A stretch of 64,000 nucleotides of DNA from Peribacillus folii (lineage in GTDB: Bacteria > Bacillota > Bacilli > Bacillales > DSM-1321). The notes under the pieces are model-generated. The model did no database searches. It was not told where the DNA came from and saw nothing but the letters and a program-made list of their open reading frames with translations. The stretch is from NCBI RefSeq assembly GCF_030271255.1, contig NZ_JASJOM010000004.1, forward strand, positions 248,001-312,000. Direction: 5' to 3'. The position numbers were made by a program, and so were the translations under genes. Positions 62,252 to 64,000 of this stretch are shown one piece after another; position 1 is the first letter of the stretch; each line of letters opens with the position of its first letter.

Positions 62252-62761
62252 GTGAATATCATAACTTACCCTCTTTTTATTGTGACTGGCATCAGTGGTT
62301 CTGGTAAATCGGCAACCTCATTGGAACTACAGAAAATCATGGTTGATGCAAATGTTAATATTTTTGATATGGATCTTATCGTAAATGATGAAAACTATCA
62401 GCAAGCTTGTGATAATTGGTTGAAAGTTGCCTATTATAGTGCATATTCTGGACGTAACACCGTTTTGTTCGGCCATGTACCCGATCCTTATGATGTTGAG
62501 ATATGTGACCATTTCCCTTTTTTTGGACCTGTACATTATCTTCATCTCTTTTGTAACGACAAAGCGCGCACAGAACGTTTGGCGGCACGTGGAAAATGGA
62601 CGGAAAACAGCATTGACTACATGAACGATCTATCTGAAAAATTGGTTAAGGAAGCACAAACATCCTTCCCTCCTATCCCAACAATTGATACATCGACCAT
62701 GGCCCCGTCACAGGTGGCTAAATTGATTAAGAAATGGATCCTGAAAAATATGCCTGATTGA
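62252..62761 (+). CDS. P-loop nucleotide/nucleoside kinase-like protein
   Basis: The protein of about 169 residues has a Walker A motif VTGISGSGKSA (Gly13-Ser20 region) near its N-terminus, NIFDMDLIV in the substrate region, and a lid-like ARTERLAARGKWTENSIDYM. It resembles small kinases of the guanylate or shikimate kinase group and appears complete at its C-terminus. The start is doubtful: GTG 62252 is in frame but overlaps GGAAGG, no ATG lies between the frame opening at 62165 and the P-loop, and the next ATG would remove the P-loop. The function is unknown. Confidence 0.6.
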   Translation: MNIITYPLFIVTGISGSGKSATSLELQKIMVDANVNIFDMDLIVNDENYQQACDNWLKVAYYSAYSGRNTVLFGHVPDPYDVEICDHFPFFGPVHYLHLFCNDKARTERLAARGKWTENSIDYMNDLSEKLVKEAQTSFPPIPTIDTSTMAPSQVAKLIKKWILKNMPD

Positions 62762-63168
62762 TGGTGGGATGCACCCCACCACATTATGCACCAAGAATTC
62801 AAGGCGATGGTCTTTGCCCGATGCCAATAAAGGACAAGTCTTACTTTATTCCATCCCCTCCGCTTACTTATTGATTGAATGGAAACAAATCAGATGAACA
62901 TCATGGAACAGAAATTGAAGATGCTCCTATCTTTTGCGAAAATCGTCATGAATCATGTGGAGTCGGGCTTAGATTCACTTCTAATCGTTAGTTACGAATA
63001 TATCGGTCGTCAAGGAGCTGGGGGGATTTCTCTTTCCATTTGCAAATGATGGAAGGTAGTGATGGGGTGAAGCATTTGGCTTGAAGGGACAAGTGAACAA
63101 GGCTCGGCATTTGGCTTTGAATATAATGCTGCCAGCATAAATCTAGTAAACTGACCATTTTTATTTAC
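62762..63168. other. Intergenic region upstream of nothing recognised
   Basis: A hairpin TGGTGGG/CCCCACCA lies directly after the P-loop gene stop. The rest, about 390 bases, has no gene I can support. Confidence 0.4.
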
Positions 63169-63206
63169 GATGGATACCGTTGGCGAAAACGCGGTATCCA
63201 TCTTTT
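63169..63206. terminator. Terminator next to the dnaN paralogue
   Basis: GATGGATACCG pairs with CGGTATCCATC around ten bases. Sequence after it is T-rich on the plus strand and A/T-rich on the minus strand; it most likely ends the clamp gene on the minus strand. Confidence 0.6.
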
Positions 63207-63231
63207 ACTTCCTTAAAATAGCAAGTCCCGT

Positions 63232-64000
63232 TTACGATGACCTTACTGGTGAAATGAGATGAAGCTGGGAAGAACCATTAACAGGCTCGGTCAGGACTGG
63301 TTTCATGGCTCCGCCAAAGCTTAGTTTGACATCTTTCTCCTTTATTACCTTCAAGGCATCCAATAAGAAATATCCATCAAGTGAAACCGTAACCTCCCCT
63401 TCACCTTTGATATCTTTTATATTTTGTAATTCTTCTATTTTCCCTCTTTCCGTTGAATTGGAGGAAATCCTTAATTTCATGTTGTCCAGGACTTCCAAGT
63501 GGACATTGTTGTTTCGGCAATCCCTTGCAAAGAGACAAGCTCTATCAACCCCTCTTAACAATTGCCCTGTGTCCAAGAAGATGGTCGTTTTTAAATCTAT
63601 CGGCAGCGATTCCAATACATTAGGATAGCTGCCTTCTATCAGCCTGGTAAAAAGTGAACCATGTTTCGATTTAAATCTTACGTAGCTTTTTGATATAAAA
63701 ATATGTACGCATTCCTCCTCATCCATCAACAATTTGGACAATTCATTAAGGCTTTTACTTGGGACAATGAACGAACCGGTTACCTTGGCTTCTATCGTAA
63801 GCTCGCTTGAAGCTAAGCGATGCGCATTCGTTGCCACGCAGGATAACAAGTTTTCCTTGAAGATCATATTGATTCCTGTCAGCACTGGCCTGGACCCGCT
63901 TTTGGATACGGCAAAAGCCGTCTGCTTAATGATTTCCTGCAATCCTTCCCTGCTTACCTCTATGCATGCAGCATCATCCATTAATGGAAGATCAGGGTAT
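63232..64000 (-). CDS. dnaN: DNA polymerase III beta subunit (sliding clamp) paralogue, partial
   Basis: About 256 residues of a beta clamp are visible, and the frame stays open to the window edge, reading YPDLPLMDDAACIEVSREGL, which corresponds to the end of domain I. The N-terminal third is therefore outside the window. The middle domain shows IIKQTAFAVSKSGSRPVLTG and ATNAHRLASSELTI; the last domain has GKIEELQNIK and ends QLHLISPVRSS. The true chromosomal dnaN lies beside dnaA; here the neighbours are coat and kinase genes, so this is probably a second clamp gene. An internal ATG at 63981 should not be taken as the start. Confidence 0.85.
   Translation of the reverse strand, partial: YPDLPLMDDAACIEVSREGLQEIIKQTAFAVSKSGSRPVLTGINMIFKENLLSCVATNAHRLASSELTIEAKVTGSFIVPSKSLNELSKLLMDEEECVHIFISKSYVRFKSKHGSLFTRLIEGSYPNVLESLPIDLKTTIFLDTGQLLRGVDRACLFARDCRNNNVHLEVLDNMKLRISSNSTERGKIEELQNIKDIKGEGEVTVSLDGYFLLDALKVIKEKDVKLSFGGAMKPVLTEPVNGSSQLHLISPVRSS

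Overview
The window looks like chromosomal DNA of a low-GC, spore-forming Bacillaceae species, most like Peribacillus or Bacillus. The signs are a block homologous to the Bacillus subtilis lexA-yneA-yneB-ynzC-tkt-sirA-yneF and ccdA-ccdB-ccdC-yneK-cotM regions, the spore genes cotM, cotD, a Spo0E-like peptide and two DUF4183 proteins, strong AGGAGG ribosome binding sites, and frequent TTG/GTG starts. No rRNA, tRNA, CRISPR array or insertion sequence was recognised.

Region by region. 0-2.3 kb: a membrane protein, then a LysE-type exporter divergent from an XRE/cupin regulator across a clean inverted repeat. 2.3-3.8 kb: a stretch of decayed reading frames. 3.8-4.7 kb: an EamA transporter. 5-13 kb: an apparent D-amino-acid catabolism island with D-serine dehydratase and its XRE/cupin regulator, then N-succinylamino-acid racemase, a GNAT acyltransferase, an amino acid permease, an M20 deacylase and an RpiR regulator. 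13.5-14 kb: a very small kinase-like protein. 14.2-19.5 kb: a sugar operon (LacI regulator, DeoC aldolase, FucP-type symporter, DUF4432 epimerase-like protein, PfkB kinase), read here as deoxyribose use. 19.8-28.7 kb: a seven-gene acyl-CoA operon (two CoA ligases, two thiolases, acyl-CoA dehydrogenase, thioesterase, MFS carrier) preceded by three copies of one palindrome.

29-38.3 kb: cotM, sbcCD, yneK, a DUF3219 gene, a TusA/YeeE sulfur pair, ccdC and ccdB, and a degenerate ccdA. 38.5-47.6 kb interrupts the usual yneF-ccdA order with spo0E-like, DUF4183, polysaccharide deacetylase, DoxX, a redox operon (IDEAL protein, thioredoxin, old yellow enzyme) next to an Rrf2 regulator with matching operators, a threonine-synthase-like enzyme divergent from a LysR regulator, and an RDD protein. 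48-53.3 kb: yneF, sirA, tkt, ynzC, yneB, yneA and lexA with SOS boxes.

53.5-59.3 kb: a phage-flavoured patch with two signal-less LysM wall hydrolases, a small membrane protein, a secreted lipase, and a divergent Cro-like/CI-like regulator pair. 59.6-64 kb: an orphan sporulation-type histidine kinase, an APH-fold kinase, cotD, a P-loop kinase, and a sliding-clamp (DnaN) paralogue cut by the window end.

The strongest leads are the Rrf2 regulon with paired ACTGTAAW-N7-WTTACAGT sites, the D-amino-acid island, the triple palindrome before the acyl-CoA operon, the loss of ccdA beside intact ccdB/ccdC, the cleavable repressor with two lysins, and the dnaN paralogue.
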